Position numbers and translations under genes: made by a program
Source: Membranipora membranacea
Lineage: Eukaryota; Bryozoa; Gymnolaemata; Cheilostomatida; Membraniporidae
DNA length: 64,000 nt
Direction of reading: 5' to 3'
NCBI GenBank assembly: GCA_914767715.1
Contig: OU612067.1
Location: forward strand, 21,052,162-21,116,161
Notes under the pieces: generated by a model
Databases searched by the model: none
What the model saw: only the letters and a program-made list of their open reading frames with translations
What the model was told of the DNA's origin: nothing
Shown: positions 12,401 through 24,302 of the stretch, piece by piece
Numbering within the stretch: position 1 is the first letter of the stretch
How the letters are laid out: each line of letters opens with the position of its first letter

Positions 12401-13418
12401 CCACGGATTAGAGTAGGTTATGAGGAAATCTATTTTTTGAACTGGCCGTAAAAAAAGCAATGGGTCCCCCCTTTGTTACTTTTTTTAATTTTAAAATCGC
12501 TCTCATTTCCGTTCTATTTATCGAAGGATCTTCATATTCTGGAATTTGAATGAGGCCAATGAGGTTATCAACTGGTCCGCGTTTGAAAGAATTCCGATGG
12601 CTATTTAAATTTTTTACCCTGCGTTTGGCATGTTTTTTAATGACAAAAGTGGCCCTCGTTAAAAATGTTGCTGACGCCAAACTAAAAGGGGCAGCCCCAA
12701 ACGGGTTTCAGTTCGAAAGTCAGCATGAAATTCCCCACGGTTTAGAGTAGGTTATGAGGAAATCTATTTTTTGAACTGGCCGTAAAAAAAGCAAAGGGTC
12801 CCCCCTTTGTTACTTTTTTTAATTTTAAAATCGCTCTCATTTCAGTTCTATTTATCGTAGGATCTTCATATTCTGGAATTTGAATGAGGCCAATGAGGCC
12901 ATCAACTGGTGCGAGTTTAAAAGAATTCCGATGGCTATTTAAATTTTTTACCCTGCGTTTGGCATGTTTTTTAATGACAAAAGTGGCCCTCGTTAAAAAT
13001 GTCGCTGACGCCAAACTAAAAGGGGCAGCCCCAAACGGGTTTCAGTTCCAAAGTCAGCATGAAATTCCCAACGGATTAGAGTAGGTTATGAGGAAATCTA
13101 TTTTTTGAACTGGCCGTAAAAAAAGCAATGGGTCCCCCCTTTGTTACTTTTTTTAATTTTAAAATCGCTCTCATTTCCGTTCTATTCATCGAAGGATCTT
13201 CATATTCTGGAATTTGAATGAGGCCAATGAGGCCATCAACTGGTCCGCGTTTGAAAGAATTCCGATGGCTATTTAAATTTTTTACCCTGCGTTTGGCATG
13301 TTTTTTAATGACAAAAGTGGCCCTCGTTAAAAATGTTGCTGACGCCAAACTAAAAGGGGCAGCCCCAAACGGGTTTCAGTTCCAAAGTCAGCATGAAATT
13401 CCCCACGGTTTAGAGTAG
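9416..13418. repeat. Twelve mostly near-consensus monomers with local dimers
   Basis: Two dimer families are visible. 10083-10749 and 10750-11416 (667 bp apart) share 'ggaatgggtcc', 'gttacctttttt' and, in the second unit, 'gcgtctggcatg'. 12417-13084 and 13085-13753 (668 bp apart) share 'atcgaaggatc' and 'ggtccgcgtttg' in the first unit. Adjacent units at 11750 and 12083 share 'gaaccggccg'. Several units have the five-T form before 'aatgac' and so are 333 bp. Confidence 0.8.
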
Positions 13419-14128
13419 GTTATGAGGAAATCTATTTTTTGAACTGGCCGTAATAAAAGCAAAGGGTCCCCCCTTTGTTACTTTTTTTAATTTTAAAATC
13501 GCTCTCATTTCCGTTCTATTTATCGTAGGATCTTCATATTCTGGAATTTGAATGAGGCCAATGAGGCCATCAACTGGTGCGAGTTTGAAAGAATTCCGAT
13601 GGCTATTTAAATTTTTTACCCTGCGTTTGGCATGTTTTTTTAATGACAAAAGTGGCCCTCGTTAAAAATGTCGCTGACGCCAAACTAAAAGGGGCAGCCC
13701 CAAACGGGTTTCAGTTCCAAAGTCAGCATGAAATTCCCCACGGATTAGAGTAGGTTATGAGGAAATCTATTTTTTGAACTGGCTGTAAAAAAAGCAATGG
13801 GTCCCCCCTTTGTTACTGTTTTTAATTTTAAAATCGCTCTCATTTCCGTTCTATTTATCGTAGGATCTTCAGATTCTGGAATTTGAATGAGGCCAATGAG
13901 GCCATTAAATGGTGCGAGTTTGAAAGAATTCCGATGGCTATTGAAATTTTTTACCCTGCGTTTGGCATGTTTTTTAATGACAATAGTGGCCCTCGTTAAA
14001 AATGTCGCTGACGCCAAACTAAAAGGGGCAGCCCCAAACGGGTTTCAGTTCCAAAGTCAGCATGAAATTCCCCACGGTTTAGAGTAGGTTATGAGGAAAT
14101 CTATTTTTTGAACTGGCCGTAAAAAAAG

Positions 14129-14146
14129 CAAAGGGTCCCCCCTTTG
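14129..14146. other. Inverted repeat in the monomer: 7-bp stem, 4-nt loop
   Basis: The sequence is caaaggg-tccc-ccctttg, a perfect 7-bp stem with loop TCCC. It recurs at the same place in most monomers. Many copies read 'caatggg' on the left arm, which breaks one pair; copies in 52.8-55.2 kb and 60.8-63.5 kb have one C less, shortening the loop to TCC but keeping the stem. It could extrude as a small hairpin in single-stranded DNA or in a transcript. No function is shown. Confidence 0.75.
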
Positions 14147-14219
14147 TTACTTTTTTTAATTTTAAAATCGCTCTCATTTCCGTTCTATTTATTGTAGGAT
14201 CTTCATATTCTGGAATTTG

Positions 14220-14237
14220 AATGAGGCCAATGAGGCC
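14220..14237. repeat. 9-bp tandem duplication inside the monomer (aatgaggcc twice)
   Basis: Two adjacent copies of aatgaggcc sit at the centre of the monomer and recur through the array. Variants hit either copy, for example 'aataaggcc' in the left copy (about 539), 'aatgagtcc' in the right copy (about 37913), and 'aataaggcc' in the right copy (about 54597). It is probably an old slippage event fixed in the ancestral monomer. Confidence 0.85.
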
Positions 14238-14358
14238 ATCAACTGGTGCGAGTTTGAAAGAATTCCGATGGCTATTTAAATTTTTTACCCTGCGTTTGGC
14301 ATGTTTTTTAATGACAAAAGTGGCCCTCGTTAAAAATGTCGCTGACGCCAAACTAAAA

Positions 14359-14369
14359 GGGGCAGCCCC
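14359..14369. other. Interrupted palindrome ggggc-a-gcccc
   Basis: A G/C-rich 11-nt interrupted palindrome lies inside an otherwise AT-rich monomer and recurs in nearly every unit. Altered forms include 'ggaacagcccc' (near 2343, 7683, 8351), 'gggcagcccg' (near 3013, 6021, 9025), 'ggggcggcccc' (near 22711, 27713, 51727, 59733) and a 9-bp deletion through it near 36392. Confidence 0.75.
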
Positions 14370-17300
14370 AAACGGGTTTCAGTTCCAAAGTCAGCATGAA
14401 ATTCCCCACGGATTAGAGTAGGTTATGAGGAAATCTATTTTTTGAACTGGCCGTAAATAAAGCAAAGGGTCCCCCCTTCGTTACTTTTTTTAATTTTAAA
14501 ATCGCTCTCATTTCCGTTCTATTTATCGTAGGATCTTCATATTCTGGAATTAGAATGAGGCCAATGAGGCCATCAACTGGTCCGAGTTTGAAAGAATCCC
14601 GATGGCTATTTAAATTTTTTACCCTGCGTTTGGCATGTTTATTAATGACAAAAGTGGCCCTCGTTAAAAATGTCGATGACTCCAAACTAAAAGGGGCAGC
14701 CCCAAACGGGTTTCAGTTCCAAAGTCAGCATGAAATTCCCCACGGTTTAGAGTAGGTTATGAGGAAATCTATTTTTTGAACTGGCCGTAAAAAAAGCAAA
14801 GGGTCCCCCCTTCGTTACTTTTTTTAATTTTAAAATCGCTCTCATTTCCGTTCTATTTATTGTAGGATCTTCATATGCTGGAATTAGAATGAGTCCAATG
14901 AGGCCATCAACTGGTCCGAGTTTGAAAGAATTCCGATGGCTATTTAAATTTTTTACCCTGCGTTTGGCATGTTTTTTAACGACAAAAGTGGCCCTCGTTA
15001 AAAATGTCGCTGACGCCAAACTAAAAGGGGCAGCCCCAAACGGGTTTCAGTTCCAAAGTCAGCATAAAATTCCCCACGGTTTAGAGTAGGTTATGAGGAA
15101 ATCTATTTTTTGAACTGGCCGTAAAAAAAGCAAAGGGTTCCCCCTTTGTTACTTTTTTTAATTTTAAAATCGCTCTCATTTCCGTTCTATTTATCGTAGG
15201 ATCTTCATATTCTGGAATTAGAATGAGGCCAATGAGGCCATCAACTGGTCCGAGTTTGAAAGAATTCCGATGGCTATTTAAATTTTTTACCCTGCGTTTG
15301 GCATATTTTTTAACGACAAAAGTGGCCCTCGTTAAAAATGTCGCTGACGCCAAACTAAAAGGGGCAGCCCCAAACGGGTTTCAGTTCCAAAGTCAGCATG
15401 AAATTCCCCACGGATTAGAGTAGGTTATGAGGAAATCTATTTTTTGAACTGGCCGTAAAAAAAGCAAAGGGTCCCCCCTTTTTTACTTTTTTTAATTTTA
15501 AAATCGCTCTCATTTCCGTTCTATTTATCGTAGGATCTTCATATTCTGGAATTAGAATGAGGCCAATGAGGCCATCAACTGGTCCGAGTTTGAAAGAATC
15601 CCGATGGCTATTTAAATTTTTTACCCTGCGTTTGGCATGTTTATTAATGACAAAAGTGGCCCTCGTTAAAAATGTCGATGACTCCAAACTAAAAGGGGCA
15701 GCCCCAAACGGGTTTCAGTTCCAAAGTCAGCATGAAATTCCCCACGGTTTAGAGTAGGTTATGAGGAAAACTATTTTTTGAACTGGCCGTAAAAAAAGCA
15801 AAGGGTCCCCCCTTCGTTACTTTTTTTAATTTTAAAATCGCTTTCATTTCCGTTCTATTTTTCGTAGGATCTTCATATTCTGGAATTGGAATGAGGCAAA
15901 TGTGGCCGTTAAATGGTGCGAGTTTGAAAGAATTCCGATGGCTATTGAAATTTTTTACCCTGCGTTTGGCATGTTTTTTAATGACAAAAGTGGCCCTCGT
16001 TAAAAATGTCGCTGACGCCAAACTAAAAGGGGCAGCCCCAAACGGGTTTCAGTTCCAAAGTCAGCATGAAATTCCCCACGGTTTAGAGTAGGTTATGAGG
16101 AAATCTATTTTTTGAACTGGCCGTAAAAAAAGCAAAGGGTCCCCCCTTTGTTACTTTTTTTAATTTTAAAATCGCTCTCATTTCCGTTCTATTTATCGTA
16201 GGATCTTCATATTCTGGAATTTGAATGAGGCCAATGAGGCCATCAACTGGTGCGAGTTTGAAAGAATTCCGATGGCTATTTAAATTTTTTACCCTGCGTT
16301 TGGCATGTTTTTTAATGACAAAAGTGGCCCTCGTTAAAAATGTCGCTGACGCCAAACTAAAAGGGGCAGCCCCAAACGGGTTTCAGTTCCAAAGTCAGCA
16401 TGAAATTCCCCACGGATTAGAGTAGGTTATGAGGAAATCTATTTTTTGAACTGGCCGTAAAAAAAGCAAAGGGTCCCCCCTTCGTTACTTTTTTTAATTT
16501 TAAAATCGCTCTCATTTCCGTTCTATTTATCGTAGGATCTTCATATTCTGGAATTAGAATGAGGCCAATGAGGCCATCAACTGGTCCGAGTTTGAAAGAA
16601 TCCCGATGGCTATTTAAATTTTTTACCCTGCGTTTGGCATGTTTATTAATGACAAAAGTGGCCCTCGTTAAAAATGTCGATGACTCCAAACTAAAAGGGG
16701 CAGCCCCAAACGGGTTTCAGTTCCAAAGTCAGCATGAAATTCCCCACGGTTTAGAGTAGGTTATGAGGAAAACTATTTTTTGAACTGGCCGTAAAAAAAG
16801 CAAAGGGTCCCCCCTTCGTTACTTTTTTTAATTTTAAAATCGCTCTCATTTCCGTTCTATTTTTCGTAGGATCTTCATATTCTGGAATTAGTATGAAGCA
16901 AATGAGGCCATCAACTGGTGCGAGTTTGAAAGAATTCCGATGGCTATTAAAATTTTTTACCCTGCGTTTGGCATGTTTTTTAATGACAAAAGTGGCCCTC
17001 GTTAAAAATGTCGCTGACGCCAAACTAAAAGGGGCAGCCCCAAACGGGTTTCAGTTCCAAAGTCAGCATGAAATTCCCCACGGATTAGAGTAGGTTATGA
17101 GTAAATCTATTTTTTGAACTGGCCGTAAAAAAAGCAATGGGTCCCCCCTTTGTTACTTTTTTTAATTTTAAAATCGCTCTCATTTCCGTTCTATTTATCG
17201 TAGGATCTTCATATTCTGGAATTTGAATGAGGCCAATGAGGCCATCAACTGGTGCGAGTTTGAAAGAATTCCGATGGCTATTTAAATTTTTTACCCTGCG

Positions 17301-17427
17301 TTTGGCATGTTTTTTAATGACAAAAGTGGCCCTCGTTAAAAATGTCGCTGACGCCAAACTAAAAGGGGCAGCCCCAAACGGGTTTCAGTTCCAAAGTCAG
17401 CATGAAATTCCCCACGGTTTAGAGTAG

Positions 17428-18430
17428 GTTATGAGGAAATCTATTTTTTGAACTGGCCGTAATAAAAGCAAAGGGTCCCCCCTTTGTTACTTTTTTTAAT
17501 TTTAAAATCGCTCTCATTTCCGTTCTATTTATTGTAGGATCTTCATATTCTGGAATTTGAATGAGGCCAATGAGGCCATCAACTGCTGGTGCGAGTTTGA
17601 AAAAATTCCGATGGCTATTTAAATTTTTCCCCTGCGTTTGGCATGTTTTTTAATGACAAAAGTGGCCCTCGTTAAAAATGTCGCCGACGCCAAACTAAAA
17701 GGGGCAGCCGAAACGGGTTTCAGTTCCAAAGTCAGCATGAAATTCCCCACGGTTTAGAGTAGGTTATGAGGAAATCTATTTTTTGAACTGGCCGTAAAAA
17801 AAGCAAAGGGTCCCCCCTTTGTTACTTTTTTTAATTTTAAAATCGCTCTCATTTCCGTTCTATTTATCGTAGGATCTTCATATTCTGGAATTTGAATGAG
17901 GCCAATGAGGCCATCAACTGGTGCGAGTTTGAAAGAATTCTGATGGCTATTTAAATTTTTTACCCTGCGTTTGGCATGTTTTTTAATGACAAAAGTGGCC
18001 CTCGTTAAAAATGTTGCTGACGCCAAACTAAAAGGGGCAGCCCCAAACGGGTTTCAGTTCCAAAGTCAGCATGAAATTCCCCACGGTTAAGAGTAGGTTA
18101 TGAAGAAATCTATTTTTTGAACTGGCCGTAAATAAAGCAAAGGGTCCCCCCTTTGTTACTTTTTTTAATTTTAAAATCGCTCTCATTTCCGTTCTATTTA
18201 TCGTAGGATCTTCATATTCTGGAATTTGAATGAGGCCAATGAGGGCATCAACTGGTGCGAGTTTGAAAGAATTCCGATGGCTATTTAAATTTTTTACCTT
18301 GCGTTTGGCATGTTTTTTAATGACAAAAGTGGCCCTCGTTAAAAATGTTGCTGACGCCAAACTAAAAGGGGCAGCCCCAAACGGGTTTCAGTTCCAAAGT
18401 CAGCATGAAATTCCCCACGGTTTAGAGTAG
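17428..18430. repeat. Three linking monomers, one with a 3-bp insertion
   Basis: The unit at 17428-17762 contains 'aactgctggtgcg' where others have 'aactggtgcg', a CTG duplication, together with 'atttttcccctgcg', 'gtcgccgacg' and 'cagccgaaacgg'. The same last three variants reappear at about 24300-24390 and 24966-25050, and 'cagccgaaacgg' again near 35060. The unit at 18097-18430 is the first of five carrying 'gagggcatc' and 'taccttgcg'. Confidence 0.85.
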
Positions 18431-20296
18431 GTTATGAGGAAATCTATTTTTTGAACTGGCCGTAATAAAAGCAAAGGGTCCCCCCTTTGTTACTTTTTTT
18501 AATTTTAAAATCGCTCTCATTTCCGTTCTATTTATCGTAGGATCTTCATATTCTGGAATTTGAATGAGGCCAATGAGGCCATCAACTGGTCCGAGTTTGA
18601 AAGAATTCCGATGGCTATTTAAATTTTTTACCCTGCGTTTGGCATGTTTTTTAATGACAAAAGTGGCCCTCGTTAAAAATGTCGCTGACGCCAAACTAAA
18701 AGGGGCAGCCCCAAACGGGTTTCAGTTCGAAAGTCAGCATGAAATTCCCCACGGTTTAGAGTAGGTTATGAGGAAATCTATTTTTTGAACTGGCCGTAAA
18801 AAAAGCAAACGGTCCCCCCTTTGTTACTTTTTTTAATTTTAAAATCGCTCTCATTTACGTTCTTTTTATCGTAGGATCTTCATATTCTGGAATTTGAATG
18901 AGGCCAATGAGGCCATCAACTGGTGCGAGTTTGAAAGAATTCCGATGGCTATTTAACTTTTTTACCCTGCGTTTGGCATGTTTTTTAATGACAAAAGTGG
19001 CCCTCGTTAAAAATGTCGCTGACGCCAAACTAAAAGGGGCAGCCCCAAACGGGTTTCAGTTCCAAAGTCAGCATGGAATTCCCCACGGATTAGAGTAGGT
19101 TATGAGGAAATCTATTTTTTGAACTGGCCGTAAAAAAAGCAATGGGTCCCCCCTTTGTTACTTTTTTTAATTTTAAAATCGCTCTCATTTCCGTTCTATT
19201 TATCGTAGGATCTTCATATTCTGGAATTTGAATGAGGCCAATGAGGCCATCAACTGGTCCGAGTTTGAAAGAATTCCGATGGCTATTTAAATTTTTTACC
19301 CTGCGTTTGGCATGTTTTTTAATGACAAAAGTGGCCCTCGTTAAAAATGTCGCTGACGCCAAACTAAAAGGGGCAGCCCCAAACGGGTTTCTGTTCCAAA
19401 GTCAGCATGAAATTCCCCACGGTTTAGAGTAGGTTATGAGGAAATCTATTTTTTGAACTGGCCGTAAAAAAAGCAAAGGGTCCCCCCTTTGTTACTTTTT
19501 TTAATTTTAAAATCGCTCTCATTTCCGTTCTATTTATCGTAGGATCTTCATATTCTGGAATTTGAATGAGGCCAATGAGGCCATCAACTGGTGCGAGTTT
19601 GAAAGAATTCCGATGGCTATTTAATTTTTTTACCCTGCGTATGGCATGTTTTTTAATGACAAAAGTGGCCCTCGTTAAAAATGTCGCTGACGCCAAACTA
19701 AAAGGGGCAGCCCCAAACGGGTTTCAGTTCCAAAGTCAGCATGAAATTCCCCACGGTTTAGAGTAGGTTATGAGGAAATCTATTTTTTGAACTGGCCGTA
19801 AAAAAAGCAAAGGGTTCCCCCTTTGTTACTTTTTTTCATTTTAAAATCGCTCTCATTTCCGTTCTATTTATCGTAGGATCTTCATATTCTGGATTTAGAA
19901 TGAGGCCAATGAGGCCATCAACTGGTCCGAGTTTGAAAGAATTCCGATGGCTATTTAAATTTTTACCCTGCGTTTGGCATGTTTTTTAATGACAAAAGTG
20001 GCCCTCGTTAAAGATGTCGCTGACGCCAAACTAAAAGGGGTAGCCCCAAAAGGGTTTCAGTTCCAAAGTCAGCATGAAATTCCCCACGGTTTAGAGTAGG
20101 TTTTGAGCAAATCTATTTTTTGAAGTGGCCGTAAAAAAAGCAAAGGGTCCCCCCTTTGTTATTTTTTTTAATTTTAAAATCGCTCTCATTTCGTTCTATT
20201 TATCGTAGGATCTTCATATTCTGGAATTTGAATGAGGCCAATGAGGCCATCAACTGGTGCGAGTTTGAAAGAATTCCGATGGCTATTTAAATTTTT
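18431..20296. repeat. HOR block B, copy 1 (partner 4006 bp, 12 monomers, downstream)
   Basis: About 5.6 monomers match 22437-24302. The order is: a 'ggtccgag' unit with 'cagttcgaaag'; a unit with 'catttacgttcttttt' and 'gcatggaattcc'; a 'caatggg' unit with 'gtttctgttcc'; a unit with 'ctatttaattttttt'; a unit with 'ggttcccccttt', 'ttttttcatttt', 'ggatttagaatg' and 'aaagatgtcg'; and the start of a unit with 'ggttttgagcaaatc'. Differences are few, for example 'gtagccccaaaagg' here against 'gcagccccaaaagg', and 'tgaagtggcc' against 'tgaactggcc'. The match ends where copy 2 switches to 'atttttcccctgcg'. Confidence 0.88.
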
Positions 20297-23104
20297 TACC
20301 CTGCGTTTGGCATGTTTTTTAATGACAAAAGTGGCCCTCGTTAAAAATGTTGCTGACGCCAAACTAAAAGGGGCAGCCCCAAACGGGTTTCAGTTCCAAA
20401 GTCAGCATGAAATTCCCCACGGTTAAGAGTAGGTTATGAAGAAATCTATTTTTTGAACTGGCCGTAAAAAAAGCAAAGGGTCCCCCCTTTGTTACTTTTT
20501 TTAATTTTAAAATCGCTCTCATTTCCGTTCTATTTATCGTAGGATCTTCATATTCTGGAATTTGAATGAGGCCAATGAGGGCATCAACTGGTGCGAGTTT
20601 GAAAGAATTCCGATGGCTATTTAAATTTTTTACCTTGCGTTTGGCATGTTTTTTAATGACAAAAGTGGCCCTCGTTAAAAATGTTGCTGACGCCAAACTA
20701 AAAGGGGCAGCCCCAAACGGGTTTCAGTTCCAAAGTCAGCATGAAATTCCCCACGGTTTAGAGTAGGTTATGAGGAAATCTATTTTTTGAACTGGCCGTA
20801 ATAAAAGCAAAGGGTCCCCCCTTTGTTACTTTTTTTAATTTTAAAATCGTTCTCATTTCCGTTCTATTTATTGTAGGATCTTCATATTCTGGAATTTGAA
20901 TGAGGCCAATGAGGCCATCAACTGGTGCGAGTTTGAAAGAATTCCGATGGCTATTTAAATTTTTTACCCTGCGTTTGGCATGTTATTTAATGACAAAAGT
21001 GGCCCTCGTTATAAATGTCGCTGACGCCAAACTAAAATGGGCAGCCCCAAACGGGTTTCAGTTCCAAAGTCAGCATGAAATTCTCTACGGATTAGAGTAG
21101 GTTATGAGGAAATCTATTTTTTGAACTGGCCGTAAAAAAAGCAATGGGTCCCCCATTTGTTACTTTTTTTAATTTTAAAATCGCTCTCATTTCCGTTCTA
21201 TTTATCGTACGATCTTCATATTCTGGAATTTGAATGAGGCCAATGAGGCCATCAACTGGTTCGAGTTTGAAAGAATTCCGATGGCTATTTAAATTTTTTA
21301 CCCTGCGTTTGGCATGTTTTTAAATGACAAAAGTGGCCCTCGTTAAAAATGTCGCTGACGCCAAACTAAAAGGGGCAGCCCCAAACGGGTTTCAGTTCGA
21401 AAGTCAGCATGAAATTCCCCACGGTTTAGAGTAGGTTATGAGGAAATCTATTTTTTGAACTGGCCGTAAAAAAAGCAAAGGGTCCCCCCTTTGTTACTTT
21501 TTTTAATTTTAAAATCGCTCTCATTTCCGTTCTATTTATCGTAGGATCTTCATATTCTGGAATTTGAATGAGGCCAATGAGGCCATCAACTGGTGCGAGT
21601 TTGAAAGAATTCCGATGGCTATTTAAATTTTTTACCTTGCGTTTGGCATGTTTTTTAATGACAAAAGTGGCCCTCGTTAAAAATGTTGCTGACGCCAAAC
21701 TAAAAGGGGCAGCCCCAAACGGGTTTCAGTTCCAAAGTCATCATGAAATTCCCCACGGTTTAGAGTAGGTTATGAGGAAATCTATTTTTTGAACTGGCCG
21801 TAATAAAAGCAAAGGGTCCCCCCTTTGTTACTTTTTTTAATTTTAAAATCGTTCTCATTTCCGTTCTATTTATTGTAGGATCTTCATATTCTGGAATTTG
21901 AATGAGGCCAATGAGGCCATCAACTGGTGCGAGTTTGAAAGAATTCCGATGGCTATTTAAATTTTTTACCCTGCGTTTGGCATGTTATTTAATGACAAAA
22001 GTGGCCCTCGTTATAAATGTCGCTGACGCCAAACTAAAATGGGCAGCCCCAAACGGGTTTCAGTTCCAAAGTCAGCATGAAATTCTCTACGGATTAGAGT
22101 AGGTTATGAGGAAATCTATTTTTTGAACTGGCCGTAAAAAAAGCAATGGGTCCCCCATTTGTTACTTTTTTTAATTTTAAAATCGCTCTCATTTCCGTTC
22201 TATTTATCGTACGATCTTCATATTCTGGAATTTGAATGAGGCCAATGAGGCCATCAACTGGTTCGAGTTTGAAAGAATTCCGATGGCTATTTAAATTTTT
22301 TACCCTGCGTTTGGCATGTTTTTAAATGACAAAAGTGGCCCTCGTTAAAAATGTCGCTGACGCCAAACTAAAAGGGGCAGCCCCAAACGGGTTTCAGTTC
22401 GAAAGTCAGCATGAAATTCCCCACGGTTTAGAGTAGGTTATGAGGAAATCTATTTTTTGAACTGGCCGTAAAAAAAGCAAAGGGTCCCCCCTTTGTTACT
22501 TTTTTTAATTTTAAAATCGCTCTCATTTCCGTTCTATTTATCGTAGGATCTTCATATTCTGGAATTTGAATGAGGCCAATGAGGCCATCAACTGGTCCGA
22601 GTTTGAAAGAATTCCGATGGCTATTTAAATTTTTTACCCTGCGTTTGGCATGTTTTTTAATGACAAAAGTGGCCCTCGTTAAAAATGTCGCTGACGCCAA
22701 ACTAAAAGGGGCGGCCCCAAACGGGTTTCAGTTCGAAAGTCAGCATGAAATTCCCCACGGTTTAGAGTAGGTTATGAGGAAATCTATTTTTTGAACTGGC
22801 CGTAAAAAAAGCAAAGGGTCCCCCCTTTGTTACTTTTTTTAATTTTAAAATCGCTCTCATTTACGTTCTTTTTATCGTAGGATCTTCATATTCTGGAATT
22901 TGAATGAGGCCAATGAGGCCATCAACTGGTGCGAGTTTGAAAGAATTCCGATGGCTATTTAACTTTTTTACCCTGCGTTTGGCATGTTTTTTAATGACAA
23001 AAGTGGCCCTCGTTAAAAATGTCGCTGACGCCAAACTAAAAGGGGCAGCCCCAAACGGGTTTCAGTTCCAAAGTCAGCATGGAATTCCCCACGGATTAGA
23101 GTAG
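20200..23104. repeat. HOR block A, copy 1 (partner 5002 bp, 15 monomers, downstream)
   Basis: Eight complete monomers (20433-23104, 2672 bp) plus most of one more match 25202-28106. The order is: 'gagggcatc' unit; unit with 'gttatttaatgac', 'attctctacgg' and 'tattgtagg'; unit with 'gtcccccatttg', 'tacgatc' and 'ggttcgag'; unit with 'taccttgcg' but 'gaggccatc'; the previous two types again; a 'ggtccgag' unit with 'ggggcggcccc'; and a 'catttacgtt' unit. The middle contains its own 1002-bp repeat: 20767-21768 and 21769-22770. Copy 1 has 'catcatgaaatt' near 21740 where copy 2 has 'cagcatgaaatt'. Confidence 0.9.
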
Positions 23105-24302
23105 GTTATGAGGAAATCTATTTTTTGAACTGGCCGTAAAAAAAGCAATGGGTCCCCCCTTTGTTACTTTTTTTAATTTTAAAATCGCTCTCATTTCCGT
23201 TCTATTTATCGTAGGATCTTCATATTCTGGAATTTGAATGAGGCCAATGAGGCCATCAACTGGTCCGAGTTTGAAAGAATTCCGATGGCTATTTAAATTT
23301 TTTACCCTGCGTTTGGCATGTTTTTTAATGACAAAAGTGGCCCTCGTTAAAAATGTCGCTGACGCCAAACTAAAAGGGGCAGCCCCAAACGGGTTTCTGT
23401 TCCAAAGTCAGCATGAAATTCCCCACGGTTTAGAGTAGGTTATGAGGAAATCTATTTTTTGAACTGGCCGTAAAAATAGCAAAGGGTCCCCCCTTTGTTA
23501 CTTTTTTTAATTTTAAAATCGCTCTCATTTCCGTTCTATTTATCGTAGGATCTTCATATTCTGGAATTTGAATGAGGCCAATGAGGCCATCAACTGGTGC
23601 GAGTTTGAAAGAATTCCGATGGCTATTTAATTTTTTTACCCTGCGTTTGGCATGTTTTTTAATGACAAAAGTGGCCCTCGTTAAAAATGTCGCTGACGCC
23701 AAACTAAAAGGGGCAGCCCCAAACGGGTTTCAGTTCCAAAGTCAGCATGAAATTCCCCACGGTTTAGAGTAGGTTATGAGGAAATCTATTTTTTGAACTG
23801 GCCGTAAAAAAAGCAAAGGGTTCCCCCTTTGTTACTTTTTTTCATTTTAAAATCGCTCTCATTTCCGTTCTATTTATCGTAGGATCTTCATATTCTGGAT
23901 TTAGAATGAGGCCAATGAGGCCATCAACTGGTCCGAGTTTGAAAGAATTCCGATGGCTATTTAAATTTTTACCCTGCGTTTGGCATGTTTTTTAATGACA
24001 AAAGTGGCCCTCGTTAAAGATGTCGCTGACGCCAAACTAAAAGGGGCAGCCCCAAAAGGGTTTCAGTTCCAAAGTCAGCATGAAATTCCCCACGGTTTAG
24101 AGTAGGTTTTGAGCAAATCTATTTTTTGAACTGGCCGTAAAAAAAGCAAAGGGTCCCCCCTTTGTTATTTTTTTTAATTTTAAAATCGCTCTCATTTCGT
24201 TCTATTTATCGTAGGATCTTCATATTCTGGAATTTGAATGAGGCCAATGAGGCCATCAACTGGTGCGAGTTTGAAAGAATTCCGATGGCTATTTAAATTT
24301 TT
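22437..24302. repeat. HOR block B, copy 2
   Basis: Partner of 18431-20296. It overlaps the last two units of block A copy 1, so the two block families interlock: the 'ggtccgag/cagttcgaaag' and 'catttacgtt' units belong to both. A private change is 'gtaaaaatagc' near 23470. Confidence 0.85.

Larger units (their letters stand above)
14088..14421. repeat. Reference monomer (334 bp) close to the array consensus
   Basis: Chosen as a representative because its variants agree with the commonest base at most sites; other near-consensus copies lie at 12751-13084, 16092-16425 and 17094-17427. Landmarks in this copy: T-tracts at 14104-14109, 14151-14157, 14281-14286 and 14304-14309; inverted repeat at 14129-14146; tandem 9-mer at 14220-14237; GAATTC at 14260-14265; ATTTAAAT at 14274-14281; interrupted palindrome at 14359-14369. 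The two halves of the unit are not obviously related, so I see no evidence that 334 bp arose as a simple dimer of 167 bp. One private change is 'attgtagg' where most copies read 'atcgtagg'. Confidence 0.9.
13754..17427. repeat. Trimeric HOR domain, 1002-bp period
   Basis: Three monomer types recur in fixed order. Type M has 'ttagaatgagg', 'gaatcccgatgg', 'gtttattaatgac' and 'gatgactcc' (14422-14755, 15424-15757, 16426-16759). Type N has 'gttaaatgg' or 'aagcaaatg', plus 'ctattgaaat/ctattaaaat' (13754-14087, 15758-16091, 16760-17093). Type A is the consensus (14088-14421, 16092-16425, 17094-17427). The full order M-N-A occurs at 15424-16425 and 16426-17427. In the earlier trimer at 14422-15423, M is followed by two other units that share 'ttaacgacaaaag'. 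Confidence 0.88.

Noticed and set aside
14274-14299. TATA-like promoter at the 'ctatttaaatttttt' stretch
   Set aside because: AT-rich runs like this are expected by chance in such a monomer, and there is no accompanying initiator or gene.
14088-14421. CENP-B box
   Set aside because: I looked on both strands of the consensus for TTCG-N4-A-N2-CGGG. 'cgggtttcagttcgaa' in some units has the pieces but in the wrong arrangement.
14088-14421. Primate alpha satellite dimer (171 bp times two)
   Set aside because: The two halves of the monomer are not similar to each other and there is no resemblance to alpha-satellite motifs that I recognise.
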